DNA from: Bifidobacterium asteroides
GTDB lineage: Bacteria; Actinomycetota; Actinomycetes; Actinomycetales; Bifidobacteriaceae
Length of the DNA: 64,000 bases
NCBI RefSeq assembly: GCF_009683175.1
Contig: NZ_WKKW01000001.1
Span: 868,001-932,000 of the forward strand
Direction: 5' to 3'
The first letter of the stretch is position 1. Each line of letters opens with the position of its first letter. Below are positions 46,622-55,362 of the stretch, piece after piece. The notes below the pieces were generated by a model, which saw nothing but the letters and a program-made list of their open reading frames with translations, made no database searches and had not been told where the DNA came from. Made by a program: the position numbers and the translations under genes.

Positions 46622-48271
46622 TCAGCTGGAGGCCCAGACCGCGTCATCCTGGTCGTCCTGGTCGGCAGCCGCATCCAGGCTGCCAGGGGCGTAGACCGAC
46701 CTCAGCGAGCTTCGGCCTCCATTCGCATCCTCAAAGGCTGGCTGTGACTGCACCTCTTCGCTAGCCCGGTCATGATCCGTCTGGGTTCCCGCTCCGGTCT
46801 GGTCTTCAGCATTGGTTTGGCAAGCCACCCTATCATGGCCATTGGCGTCCTTGTCGGTCCGATCACTGGTGACTTGCTCACCCTGACCGGCCTGGGCATG
46901 GGCGCCTTGCCAGTTCATTTCGTCATCGACCACACCGGCATCGGCCTCTTCGTTGATGGTCTTCATGTCCTCGGAGTCCAGCCGGTACTCGGGCAGCGAT
47001 TCGCTGATGTAGCTCTGCACGGCCTCGGCCATGGGCACATCGTGACCGGCCTTCTCGGCCATCAGCCAGCGGTGGGTCAGCACCTCATGGAAGAACTGGG
47101 CCGGTTCGATCTGCGAGCGGTATTCCGGCGGGATCATGCGTACGGTGGGCTCGAAGACCTCCCGCATCCAGTCGGTGGCCACAATCTCCAGATCCTCGCC
47201 CTGCCGCCAGGTGGATGCCCGGTAGGCATCCAGATCGTTGAGCAGCCGCCGGGCCTGATTCTCCTGCACATCCAGACCTGTCAGCCGCAACAGCTTGCGG
47301 GAGGCGTAGCCGGCATCGACAACCCTGGGGCGCACCAGCACCCGGTTGCCGTCCTCCTCGGTCTTCATCTCCAGCTCGTCCACGTCGAATCCCAGATCGT
47401 TGAGCCGGTTGACGCGGCGCTCGATCTTCCACATCTCATCCGGGTCGAAGCTGTCCACGTCCGTCAGGGCGCTCCAGAGGGAGTGATAGCGGTCCACCAG
47501 CCGGTTGCCCACGCCGACCTCGTCCACCTCGCCGGCCAGCAGGTTGCCGGAATCCAGATCCATGAGCTCGCCGATGATGTTGGTCCTGGCCAGGTCGATG
47601 TCATACTCGCGCTGGCCATCGGTCAGGCTGGGATGCAGGTCACCGGTCTCGGCATCGACCAGGAAGGCCGAGAAGGCATCGGCATCACGCAGGAAGAGCA
47701 CGTTGGATAGGGAGACATCTCCCCAGTAGAAGCCGGCCAGATGGAGCCGCACCAGAAGGACCGCCAGGGCATCGATCAGACGTTCGGCCGTATCCGGACG
47801 CAGATTGCGGGCGAAGAGGGCACGGTAGGGCAGTGAGAACTTCAGGTGCTGGGTGACCAGCATGGCCTCAAGAGGCTCGCCCTCGCGGGTGTGCCGACCA
47901 GTGACCACGGCGATGGGGTTGACCGTGGGCAGCTCCAGTTTTTGCAGCTTGCGCAGGAGCTCGTACTCACGCTCGGCAACCCGCTGGGTTATCTCCTTCA
48001 TGGCATAGACATCGTCGCCCACGTGGACGAAGCGCACCACGTGCCGGGAGATGCCCCTGGGCAGGTTGGCCAGCAGATCCTTGGGCCAGGTGGCCAGTGG
48101 CCGCTCCCAGGGCAGGGTAAACATCCTGGGGTTGGAACTGGTGGCCGTGATGTGCAGGGCAGCCGGTTCCTGCTCGGAGGAGGGGTCGGCTGTGGTCTTT
48201 ATCGAGGTGGCTTTCATGGCGCGAGGGTCCAGAGAGGAGGCCGTCGCCCGGTTGATGTTCACGCTAGTCAT
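46622..48271 (-). CDS. DUF4032 protein with kinase-like N-terminal domain
   Basis: A 549-residue protein. Residues about 75-250 resemble lipopolysaccharide-kinase/protein-kinase folds: the conserved Lys lies in VYAMKEI, the catalytic-loop equivalent is YWGDVSLSNVLF and the metal-loop equivalent is FLVDAETGDL. Residues about 255-435 are the DUF4032 region typical of actinobacteria. The last 110 residues are acidic, Gln/Asp-rich and probably unstructured. The HRD motif is replaced by W-G-D, so activity cannot be taken for granted. The ribosome-binding site is poor, so the start is uncertain; Met19 or Met49 could also serve. Function is not known for this family. Confidence 0.75.
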   Translation of the reverse strand: MTSVNINRATASSLDPRAMKATSIKTTADPSSEQEPAALHITATSSNPRMFTLPWERPLATWPKDLLANLPRGISRHVVRFVHVGDDVYAMKEITQRVAEREYELLRKLQKLELPTVNPIAVVTGRHTREGEPLEAMLVTQHLKFSLPYRALFARNLRPDTAERLIDALAVLLVRLHLAGFYWGDVSLSNVLFLRDADAFSAFLVDAETGDLHPSLTDGQREYDIDLARTNIIGELMDLDSGNLLAGEVDEVGVGNRLVDRYHSLWSALTDVDSFDPDEMWKIERRVNRLNDLGFDVDELEMKTEEDGNRVLVRPRVVDAGYASRKLLRLTGLDVQENQARRLLNDLDAYRASTWRQGEDLEIVATDWMREVFEPTVRMIPPEYRSQIEPAQFFHEVLTHRWLMAEKAGHDVPMAEAVQSYISESLPEYRLDSEDMKTINEEADAGVVDDEMNWQGAHAQAGQGEQVTSDRTDKDANGHDRVACQTNAEDQTGAGTQTDHDRASEEVQSQPAFEDANGGRSSLRSVYAPGSLDAAADQDDQDDAVWASS

Positions 48272-48309
48272 GCTTCATCCATCCCATCGCCGCCCATCCT
48301 ATACGGGAA

Positions 48310-48340
48310 GAGCCCCGCACGGATGCGCCGCGCGGGGCTC
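48310..48340 (-). terminator. Terminator after MsmK-type ATPase gene
   Basis: GAGCCCCGC (48310-48318) pairs with GCGGGGCTC (48332-48340). On minus it is followed by TTCCCGTATAGG. It separates the ATPase gene from the DUF4032 gene on the same strand. Confidence 0.7.
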
Positions 48341-48442
48341 CTGGTCACCCGGTCAACAAGGAAAGGAGATGATATCAATGATCGATATGGGCCCTGCGGC
48401 TCGGCGGGAAACCGTGGCCGAACCACAGGGTCACAGGAATAC

Positions 48443-49570
48443 TCAGTTCAGCCGCAGCTCACTGGCCGGGGAGAACAGATGCATCTTTTCAGGATCGATG
48501 TGGATCTTGACCACGTCACCCACCTTGGGCAGGTCGCGCGGGTTGACACGGATGGTGGTCAGCTTGTTCTGGTCGGACATGACGATGGCCTGCTCAGCCG
48601 CGCTGTTGTCGGTCAGAATGTTGCCGTAGATGTAGCCATCGGAGCCCAGATCCTCCACGTTGGCCACCTTCAGGGAGAAGGCATCCGGCTCGTCGGCACC
48701 GGCCAGAGAAGCATTCTCGGGACGGAAGCCCACGACGATCTTGCCCTGGTCCTCGGGGGTCAGCTTGTCGACGGCCTCGCGCGGCAGGCTGATGGTGTCC
48801 TCGCCAATCTTGGCCTGGCCGTTGACCACGGGGTGAATGTTGATGTTCATGGAGGGCGAGCCGATGAAGCCGGCCACGAACACGTTCTCGGGCCGGTCGT
48901 AAAGCTCGGTGGGCGCACCCACCTGCTGCAGGACACCCAGCTTGATGACGGCGATCCTGTCGCCCATGGTCAGAGCCTCGGTCTGATCGTGGGTCACGTA
49001 CAGGGTGGTGACGTTCAGCTGACGCTGCAGAGCAGCAATCTGCGTACGCGTCTGGACACGCAGCTTGGCGTCCAGGTTGGACAGAGGCTCATCCATCAGG
49101 AAGACCTTGGGCTGACGCACAATAGCGCGGCCCATTGCCACACGCTGACGCTGACCACCGGACAGAGCCTTGGGCTTGCGGTCCAGGTACTCGGTCAGAT
49201 CCAGCACCTCAGCGGCCTTTTCCACCCGCTGGCGAATCTGATCCTTGGGGGTGCCGGCGATCTTCAGGGCGAAGCCCATGTTGTCGGCAACGGTCATGTG
49301 GGGGTAAAGGGCGTAGTTCTGGAAGACCATGGCGATGTCGCGGTCCTTGGGCTGCATGGTCGTCACATCCTTGTCGCCAATCATGATGCGGCCCTTGTTG
49401 ACCTCCTCCAGGCCGGCCAACATGCGCAGGGTGGTGGACTTTCCGCAGCCGGAAGGCCCTACCAGAACAAGGAATTCACCGTCTTTGATGTCCAGACTGA
49501 GGTCACTGACCGAGGGCTCATCGTTGCCCGGGTAGATACGAGTGACGTGGTCGAATACCACTTCTGCCAT
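48443..49570 (-). CDS. Sugar ABC transporter ATP-binding protein, MsmK/UgpC type
   Basis: A 375-residue ATPase. Walker A is [10 protein letters not shown], the Q-loop is [10 protein letters not shown], the signature [10 protein letters not shown], Walker [13 protein letters not shown] and the H-loop YVTHD. A C-terminal regulatory beta-domain of about 130 residues (TOBE-like) marks the MalK/MsmK/UgpC group, which powers carbohydrate importers. No permease or binding protein is nearby; such orphan MsmK ATPases serve several sugar importers encoded elsewhere. AAAGGA lies 6 bases ahead of the start. It ends with its own terminator, so it is monocistronic. Confidence 0.92.
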   Translation of the reverse strand: MAEVVFDHVTRIYPGNDEPSVSDLSLDIKDGEFLVLVGPSGCGKSTTLRMLAGLEEVNKGRIMIGDKDVTTMQPKDRDIAMVFQNYALYPHMTVADNMGFALKIAGTPKDQIRQRVEKAAEVLDLTEYLDRKPKALSGGQRQRVAMGRAIVRQPKVFLMDEPLSNLDAKLRVQTRTQIAALQRQLNVTTLYVTHDQTEALTMGDRIAVIKLGVLQQVGAPTELYDRPENVFVAGFIGSPSMNINIHPVVNGQAKIGEDTISLPREAVDKLTPEDQGKIVVGFRPENASLAGADEPDAFSLKVANVEDLGSDGYIYGNILTDNSAAEQAIVMSDQNKLTTIRVNPRDLPKVGDVVKIHIDPEKMHLFSPASELRLN

Positions 49571-49772
49571 TGTTCATCCTTTCATCGGCAGGTACGTGCC
49601 GAACGATCCGTAGTGAAGGGTTGATTTTCACTGTGGTTTCCGTCCCGGGGTCAACACCGACATCGGCATGGCCATGCGACGGTTTTCTATTTTGTGGTTA
49701 AGAGAAACTCTCCCTTGAGCCAGTGTCCACTATACACCAGGGTCTGAATTCGACGTGCGAACCCTTGCCGAC

Positions 49773-50171
49773 TCAGTCCTTGGGCTTGTCGGAATCTTCG
49801 GCATCGCGCTCAAAGACCGTCCTGGCCACGTTGATCGCGTTGATGACCCTGGGGAATCCCACGTAGGGAGCACATTGGAGTATGGCTTCGACCACGGCCT
49901 GCTTGCTCAGCCCCACATTCAGGGCTCCCTGGATGTGAACGGCCAGCTGTGGAGCCGTGTCTCCCTGCGTCACCAGACTGCCTATGGTGACCAACTCGCG
50001 CTGCTGAAGATCGAGTCCTTTCCGGGTGTATATGTCGCCAAAGGCGAATTCGACAATCCAGCGACCCAGGTCCGGCGCTATGTCCTGAAGGGAGTCGATG
50101 ACAGCCTGGCCTCCCTTGCCGTCAATAGCTGCCAAGGCCTCGGATCCCTTTTCAAAGCGCGAAGCTTCCAT
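49773..50171 (-). CDS. Carboxymuconolactone decarboxylase-family protein
   Basis: A 132-residue single-domain protein of the CMD/AhpD fold, with the family block LQQRELVTIGSLVTQGDTAPQLAVHIQ (given here only in part: RELVTIGSLVTQGD) and the following GLSKQAVVEAILQCAPYVG. The CxxC of peroxidase-type AhpD is absent. GAAGGGG lies 4 bases ahead of the ATG. The length suits CMD proteins such as PcaC (about 130), but no aromatic-degradation gene is near, so a different lactone or small-molecule role is likely. It is divergent from the kinase gene at 50343. Confidence 0.85.
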   Translation of the reverse strand: MEASRFEKGSEALAAIDGKGGQAVIDSLQDIAPDLGRWIVEFAFGDIYTRKGLDLQQRELVTIGSLVTQGDTAPQLAVHIQGALNVGLSKQAVVEAILQCAPYVGFPRVINAINVARTVFERDAEDSDKPKD

Positions 50172-50342
50172 GAAGCCCCTTCTTTCTGTTGTTTTGCATA
50201 TTGCCCAGCCGAGAATACTGTATCAGCGCCTGTTTACGGATTATGCCGTCGACTGTCTAGCCATTTGCGGCGATCTCGGACGCGGCGAAACAGCAGGAAC
50301 CGCAATCAGGTGCTTTTCAACCAGTCGGGGCACAATGGAGAT

Positions 50343-52331
50343 ATGAGCGATCTTGAGGGTTTGGACCTGAGGCCGGGACGGCTGGTCGGGGGCTACACCC
50401 TGATTGAGCCCCTGGGCGGCGGTGCCATGGGGTCCGTCTGGCGCGCACGGGATGGCGGTGGCCAGGACTACGCCATGAAAATCCTGCGTGAATCCCTGGA
50501 GGAGGACCCGGTCTCGTCAGACAGCCCCGACGTTCAGGAGCGCGCCTCGGCCCGCGAGCGCCTGCGACGCGAGGCTCTGGCCCTGCAACGGATTCGCCAT
50601 CCAGGTGTCTGCAGGATCGTGGATATGGAACTTGATGATGCCCTGGCCTTCATTGTGACTGAGCTGATCGAGGGGCGCAACCTTCGCGACGATGTAGCGG
50701 TCAACGGCCCCTATCGTGGCGACGACCTGGAGCGGCTGGCACGCAAACTGACCGATGCCGTCGCAGCCGTCCACCAGGCGGGCATCGTCCACCGAGACAT
50801 CAAGCCCACCAATGTCATGATCTCGGTCTCGGGGCCGGTGCTGGTGGACTTTGGCATCGCCATGGGCCAGGGGCAGAGCCACGTGACCCGGACCGGACTG
50901 GTCATGGGAACCCCCGGCTTCATCGCCCCGGAAATCATCGACGGAGCCGAGGCCGACCAGGAAACCGACTGGTGGAGCACAGCAGCTGTTCTGGCCTATG
51001 CAGCCACCGGACGAGCGGTTTTCGGCGACAAGCCCATGATGGCGGTCCTGGAGCGGGAGGCCTCGGGCAATGCCGACCTGTCCGGACTGCCCGTGGGTAC
51101 CATGAGAGCCCTGCGCTCGGCCCTCTCCCCCGACCGAAGCGCACGCTGCACCCCCCAGGAACTCCTGGAGGCCATCAGCCGGGACGCCATGGATCCGCAG
51201 GCCTGGCAAGGAGAACAAGACGGCAAGGGCAGTCAGGAGACGATGCGCCCTTTTGGCGGCGGCTCTTCGGAGGCTGAGGGGCGGGCCGACTCCCCCACCA
51301 TGGTCGTTGAGCCGGCCACCATGCCCATGCCGCCTATCACCCAGGCTGATCCAGACAGTCCGCGGACGGCCTGGTCACAACCTCCGACAGACAACAGAAC
51401 CGATGAGCAGACGACCCTCCTGCCCGACTCGGGACAGCCCACCAGATTCTTGAATCCCCTTCCCGCAGCCCAGGAGCAGCAGGAACAGACGCAGACCTGG
51501 CAGGACCAGCAACCCTTAGCAGATCGCCGAGATCTTCAGGCCACCACCGTTCAGGATCCGCTGCCGCCGGCACAGCCCCTACCCAGCGGATACCGCAACG
51601 AGGCGGACGCCCACTGGCTGGGAGACCAGCCCCCCGCCCAGATGCGACGTCTGCGCTACCTGAGGGCGGGAACCCCCTGCCTGGTCATGTTGGGAATCCT
51701 TCCCGCCCTACTGACAGCTCTTGCCCCGGTATCGGCTCTGGCCGCCGCCGGAATCCTCCTCTGGGCCCTGAGCACCGCAGGATGGAGCATAAAAGCCCAG
51801 ATCGAACGGGAGCTGCGCCGCGAAGGCCCTCGACGGAGCACCGACCGTCTGTTGAACGCAGCCGCCCTCCCCTGGCACCTGCTCAAGGGCCTGGCGGCCG
51901 CCCTACTCCGCCTGCCGGGCATGGTCCTCGTCCAAGCCTTGGTTGCTCTGCCACTGACCTGGGCGGGCGCCTTCACCACCGTTCGCGCAGGCCTGACCCT
52001 GGGCGATCACCTGCTGACCTTTCCCCTGCCAGCTGCCCGACCCCTGTCCGCAGGCGGACTGGCCATGGCCCTGGCGACGCTGGTCGGTTGGTTGTTGACG
52101 ACCCTGCCTACGCAGGACCGTTCAGCCCCCAAGGCCAACAGCGGCAACGTGGTCCTGCGTCTGGCGGCGGGCCGAATCCCCATGGGCCGTCAAGATCCCG
52201 AGGCGCCGGGCAGCCCCCACCGCAGGTGGATTCTGCTCCTGATCTGGCTGCTGATCATTGCCGTCCTCCTGGCCGGGTTGATTGCCCAGCCCTCCATGGA
52301 TTGGGCCCCCATCCACCTCCTGCGTGCCTAA
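50343..52331 (+). CDS. Serine/threonine protein kinase with multi-pass membrane C-terminus
   Basis: A 662-residue protein. The kinase domain (about 15-270) is complete: glycine loop LGGGAMGSVW (24-33), Lys46, catalytic HRDIKPTN (150-157), DFG at 169-171, APE at 195-197. Residues about 280-440 form a Pro/Gln/Asp-rich linker. The last 220 residues contain about five to six hydrophobic helices ending in WILLLIWLLIIAVLL. The sensory PASTA repeats of PknB are missing. The start at 50343 was chosen because the longer frame from 49755 only reads antisense through the CMD gene; GGAG sits just 2 bases before the ATG, an unusually short distance. It is followed by the thioredoxin-like gene. Confidence 0.87.
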   Translation: MSDLEGLDLRPGRLVGGYTLIEPLGGGAMGSVWRARDGGGQDYAMKILRESLEEDPVSSDSPDVQERASARERLRREALALQRIRHPGVCRIVDMELDDALAFIVTELIEGRNLRDDVAVNGPYRGDDLERLARKLTDAVAAVHQAGIVHRDIKPTNVMISVSGPVLVDFGIAMGQGQSHVTRTGLVMGTPGFIAPEIIDGAEADQETDWWSTAAVLAYAATGRAVFGDKPMMAVLEREASGNADLSGLPVGTMRALRSALSPDRSARCTPQELLEAISRDAMDPQAWQGEQDGKGSQETMRPFGGGSSEAEGRADSPTMVVEPATMPMPPITQADPDSPRTAWSQPPTDNRTDEQTTLLPDSGQPTRFLNPLPAAQEQQEQTQTWQDQQPLADRRDLQATTVQDPLPPAQPLPSGYRNEADAHWLGDQPPAQMRRLRYLRAGTPCLVMLGILPALLTALAPVSALAAAGILLWALSTAGWSIKAQIERELRREGPRRSTDRLLNAAALPWHLLKGLAAALLRLPGMVLVQALVALPLTWAGAFTTVRAGLTLGDHLLTFPLPAARPLSAGGLAMALATLVGWLLTTLPTQDRSAPKANSGNVVLRLAAGRIPMGRQDPEAPGSPHRRWILLLIWLLIIAVLLAGLIAQPSMDWAPIHLLRA

Positions 52332-52393
52332 GGTCGTGCTCCACCCCTGGCGGCTACACTATGCTCAGTACGCCAAGGAAAGGATCCAAGGTC

Positions 52394-53317
52394 ATGTCCA
52401 AGGGCAAGCAGAACCGCAAGGCCGCGCTCAAGGCCCAGGAAGAGGCCCGGCGGCTCCAGGAGGCCAAAGAGCGCCGCCAGCAGACCATGATCGGCGTCAT
52501 CGTCACCGTGGTGCTCATCGCTCTGATCGCTCTGGGCGGATTCCTCTACTGGCGCAGCCATCGCCCGGTCAAGACCCAGGACCTGGAGCAGGCCCGTCAG
52601 GCCGTCGCAAAGGTCAAGGAAAAGCCTTCGGCCGCCAATGACCAGGGCGGCTTCCTGATCAGCTCCCAGGGGCTCAACAAGCCGGTGGCCAAGGCTCCGA
52701 CCGTGGAGATCTACATGGACTTCATGTGCCCAGGCTGCGGCGCCCTGCATCGCGGCCTGGACTCCACCCTGACCGATCTGGTGGATGCCGGGCAGATCAA
52801 CCTGGTCATCTATCCCATGAGCTTCATGGACCGGCTCTCCACCGACAACTACTCGAGCAGGACGGGCACGGCCACCATCTATGTGGCCCAGCACGACCCC
52901 GACCACCTGCTGCCCTTTATCGCCAATCTCTACGCCAAGGACTTCCAACCGGACGAGTCCGACTACCACCCCATCAGCAACGACAAGATCCGCCAGCAGG
53001 CCATAAAAGCCGGCGTCGATCCCAAGGTTGCCGACCAGGCGGTCAAGGGCCGCTACCGGGCCTGGATCAAGGCCATGGACGCCTACACCCCCCTGCGCAA
53101 GGAACTCTGGAATCCCAGCGGGTCCAACAAGGGGCAGATGACCACGCCCACGGTCCGCATCAACGGCAATTACTGGGAACTGGGCAACCTGTCCCGGGCG
53201 GGCTTGGACTACAGTTCGGGCCTGCTCAAGGCCCTGGGTCTGGACCAGTCCAAGGTGGGCGTCAAGGGCGCCATGCCGGCCATCGGCGCCTCCGGCCAAC
53301 CGCGCTCGCTGAGCTGA
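52394..53317 (+). CDS. Membrane-anchored DsbA-like thiol-disulfide protein
   Basis: A 307-residue protein. A basic, Gln-rich cytoplasmic N-terminus (1-31) is followed by one transmembrane helix (about 32-53) and an extracellular thioredoxin-like domain (about 80-290). The active site is Cys112-Pro-Gly-Cys115 in MDFMCPGCGALH, and the cis-Pro loop is TTPTVRING. Actinobacterial DsbA/DsbG-type proteins of this layout fold or reduce exported proteins. AAAGGA lies 9 bases ahead of the start at 52394; an earlier ATG at 52361 is possible. It lies 62 bases after the kinase gene. Confidence 0.88.
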   Translation: MSKGKQNRKAALKAQEEARRLQEAKERRQQTMIGVIVTVVLIALIALGGFLYWRSHRPVKTQDLEQARQAVAKVKEKPSAANDQGGFLISSQGLNKPVAKAPTVEIYMDFMCPGCGALHRGLDSTLTDLVDAGQINLVIYPMSFMDRLSTDNYSSRTGTATIYVAQHDPDHLLPFIANLYAKDFQPDESDYHPISNDKIRQQAIKAGVDPKVADQAVKGRYRAWIKAMDAYTPLRKELWNPSGSNKGQMTTPTVRINGNYWELGNLSRAGLDYSSGLLKALGLDQSKVGVKGAMPAIGASGQPRSLS

Positions 53318-53356
53318 ACCGGCCAGGTCGGGAGGAATTTCGCGCCCAGCGTCCCC

Positions 53357-53385
53357 TTGGGGACACGGTGATGGTACGATATCAT
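53357..53385 (+). promoter_or_regulatory. Likely promoter of tRNA-Thr
   Basis: TTGGGG (53357-53362) and TATCAT (53380-53385) are separated by 17 bases, 42 bases ahead of the tRNA. GGTACG and CGTACC form a small inverted repeat over the -10 region. Confidence 0.5.
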
Positions 53386-53427
53386 TCCGTACCGCGGCCC
53401 GGAATGCTGTAATGGACCACCGGGACC

Positions 53428-53501
53428 GCCTCCTTAGCTCAGTTGGCCAGAGCAGCCGCCTTGTAAGCGGCAGGTCGTCAGTTCGACTCTGACAGGAGGC
53501 T
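53428..53501 (+). tRNA. tRNA-Thr (anticodon TGT)
   Basis: A complete cloverleaf folds by hand. Acceptor stem: GCCTCCT with AGGAGGC. D stem: GCTC with GAGC. Anticodon stem: GCCGC with GCGGC around the loop CTTGTAA, placing TGT at 53462-53464. T stem: GTCAG with CTGAC around TTCGACT. CCA is not encoded and must be added by the enzyme at 57896-59326. Confidence 0.96.
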
Positions 53502-53533
53502 CTACGCCAGGAACGAACCATAAAATCCGATTA

Positions 53534-53562
53534 TTCAGCTTTGTCTCCGGGCAGGCTATAAT
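53534..53562 (+). promoter_or_regulatory. Promoter of candidate small RNA
   Basis: A perfect -10 box TATAAT (53557-53562) is preceded after 17 bases by TTCAGC (53534-53539). It is 56 bases after the tRNA end and points to the hairpin-rich stretch at 53569-53782. No ribosome-binding site and start codon follow. Confidence 0.55.
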
Positions 53563-53568
53563 AATGGA

Positions 53569-53782
53569 CATTACCTGGATAATTACAAATACTTCCCTCG
53601 AGTAAGTCATTTCGGAGGCTCGTTCTCCGAAGTACGAACGGAGCTTTTCCCCAACCATCTCCGTTCGTATTCGAGGACGGGATCATTCCCCTTCATTCCC
53701 GTCCTCTTGACGTTGATCCGCCGGCCCAGGGCCCGGGTCTTGAAAAGCCGACTGACCGATGACGGTCAGGTCGGCTTTTTTA
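53569..53782 (+). ncRNA. Candidate structured small RNA with C-rich loops
   Basis: About 214 bases with no credible gene, lying between a consensus -10 box and an intrinsic terminator. Three hairpins precede the terminator. TTCGGAG (53611-53617) pairs with CTCCGAA (53625-53631). TACGAACGGAG (53633-53643) pairs with CTCCGTTCGTA (53659-53669). GAGGACGGGA (53673-53682) pairs with TCCCGTCCTC (53697-53706). The loops of the second and third both contain TTCCCC. Paired C-rich loops recall the actinobacterial 6C RNA and sRNAs that use UCCC motifs against ribosome-binding sites, but the overall match to 6C is not established. The next gene begins 123 bases after the terminator, so this could instead be an attenuated leader. 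Confidence 0.6.
53743..53782 (+). terminator. Strong intrinsic terminator
   Basis: GCCGACTGACC pairs with GGTCAGGTCGGC (one bulged G) around GATGAC, followed by six T. It ends the candidate small RNA rather than a protein gene. Confidence 0.9.
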
Positions 53783-53904
53783 TTGCCACCCGTCTGCAAC
53801 AAATGTGGATGTTTGCCCGACCTTGCGGATTGTGCGGTTCCGCTCCATGCCCGCGCCGTTAGAATTGCCGGGTACGGACAAGGCAGGAACAGGGAGGCGA
53901 GCAC

Positions 53905-55329
53905 ATGGCCAGACGCTGGACACCGCGGCGTTTCGTCGTGCTCAGAAGGATTCGCGTGGTCTCCTGCGCTCTCCTGGTCGTTCTGGCCACGGTCCTGACC
54001 TTCGGCATTGCCGCACGCAAGAGCGTGGCGTTGAGCGTCAACGGGCAGACCAGAATGGTGACCACCTACGCCTACAGCGTGGACGGTCTGCTGCGCGAGC
54101 AGGGAATCAAGGTCAAGACCCACGACCTGGTCGATTCCACCTCCGGAGGCCAGCTGCGCAACCATGCGGCGGTCACTGTGCGCTCCGCCTATCAGACCAC
54201 CATCGTCATCCAGGGCCAGCGGGTGCCCTTCTGGACCACGGCCACCAGCATGGACCAACTGCTGGGATTCTTCGAGGAAAACCGCAAGCAGGCCATGAAG
54301 GTCACCGTGGATGTAGGCAACGTCTATAACCAGCTGACCGGCGGTCTGGTCATCAACCAGGCAGGGCCGGTCACTGTCATAGCTGACGGGAAGACCTCGG
54401 TGGCCCCTGACGGCAAACTTCCAGCCGCATCCATACTGGACTCCAAGGGCATCGTGCTAGGCAAGGAGGACCGGGTCAGCGTGGAGCATGACCAGGGCAC
54501 CACCGTGTTGCGGGTCCAACGGGTCACCCACGGAAACACTCAAAAAACAATCCCCATACCCTTCGCCACGAGGACCGTGGTCGACCCGAGCCTGGCGCCC
54601 GGTCAGACCCTGGTGCGGCAGGCGGGCGTAGCCGGTCAACGCCTGCAGACCATACAGGTCACCTACGTGGACGGACAGGCCGAATCGGAGCAGGTGATCA
54701 AGGAAGAGACCGTAGCCATGCCAGTGGATCAGGTGGTGGCCGTCGGTCCCGACAAGCCGAAGGAGGAACAGAACAGCGGGCAGCAGTCCAAGAACACAGG
54801 CAAGGACTCCCAGCAGGCGCAGGAGACCCCCTCTCCGAGCCCCTCGCCCAGCAAGGATTCACAGTCGGCAACGACACCGGCCCCTACGCCAACACAGACC
54901 AAGCCTCCGCAGACCACGCAGCCGACACAGCCGAGCACACCAGCTCCAACTCAGCCCGAGAACAAACCAGCTCCGTCGCCAGCGCCAGCGCCGAGTCCAT
55001 CTCGTGACGGTCTTTGGCATGCGAAACCTGATGTAGCCCAGGTCTACGCCGGGGGCGCCGCCGCCCAGCGCGGATGGACGGGTTCGCAATTCAATGACCT
55101 GGTGACACTGTGGAACAAGGAATCAAGCTGGCTCTGGTATGCCCAGAACCCCAGTTCCCCTGCCTACGGCATTCCCCAGTCTAACCCTGGCTCCAAGATG
55201 GCGCTATTCGGAGCCAATTGGCGTGACGATGCTGCTGTCCAGATTGATTGGGGCCTCTACTACATCGCACAACGGTACGGCAGTCCTAGTGCGGCCATGA
55301 GCTACTGGAACGTACATCATAACTACTGA
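53905..55329 (+). CDS. RpfB-like cell-wall protein: DUF348/G5 with SLT-like C-terminal domain
   Basis: A 474-residue exported protein anchored by one N-terminal helix (about 15-38). Two to three DUF348 ubiquitin-like repeats (about 40-200) precede a G5 domain (about 205-285), a Pro/Ser/Thr/Gln linker (about 290-370) and a C-terminal lytic-transglycosylase-like domain (about 375-474). The likely catalytic Glu406 is in WNKESSWLW. In mycobacteria rpfB sits just ahead of rsmA/ksgA, as here, so this is its positional counterpart, but the C-terminal domain looks SLT-like rather than a typical Rpf domain. It should cut or remodel peptidoglycan. GGGAGG lies 7 bases ahead of the start. Confidence 0.85.
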   Translation: MARRWTPRRFVVLRRIRVVSCALLVVLATVLTFGIAARKSVALSVNGQTRMVTTYAYSVDGLLREQGIKVKTHDLVDSTSGGQLRNHAAVTVRSAYQTTIVIQGQRVPFWTTATSMDQLLGFFEENRKQAMKVTVDVGNVYNQLTGGLVINQAGPVTVIADGKTSVAPDGKLPAASILDSKGIVLGKEDRVSVEHDQGTTVLRVQRVTHGNTQKTIPIPFATRTVVDPSLAPGQTLVRQAGVAGQRLQTIQVTYVDGQAESEQVIKEETVAMPVDQVVAVGPDKPKEEQNSGQQSKNTGKDSQQAQETPSPSPSPSKDSQSATTPAPTPTQTKPPQTTQPTQPSTPAPTQPENKPAPSPAPAPSPSRDGLWHAKPDVAQVYAGGAAAQRGWTGSQFNDLVTLWNKESSWLWYAQNPSSPAYGIPQSNPGSKMALFGANWRDDAAVQIDWGLYYIAQRYGSPSAAMSYWNVHHNY

Positions 55330-55362
55330 TTCCCTAACCACATCCACGAGCAACGAACCGAC

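Noticed and set aside
47846-49624. 592-codon open frame on plus opposite the MsmK-type ATPase and DUF4032 genes
   Set aside because: Antisense shadow in high-GC DNA; His/Gln/Gly-rich composition, no ribosome-binding site and no family resemblance, while the minus-strand genes are unmistakable.
49755-50342. Upstream extension of the kinase reading frame
   Set aside because: It reads antisense through the carboxymuconolactone decarboxylase-like gene; the kinase family N-terminus fits the ATG at 50343.
53569-53904. ydaO (cyclic di-AMP) riboswitch upstream of the Rpf-like gene, as in other actinobacteria
   Set aside because: None of the conserved ydaO core blocks could be found in this interval; the structure seen is a different set of simple hairpins.
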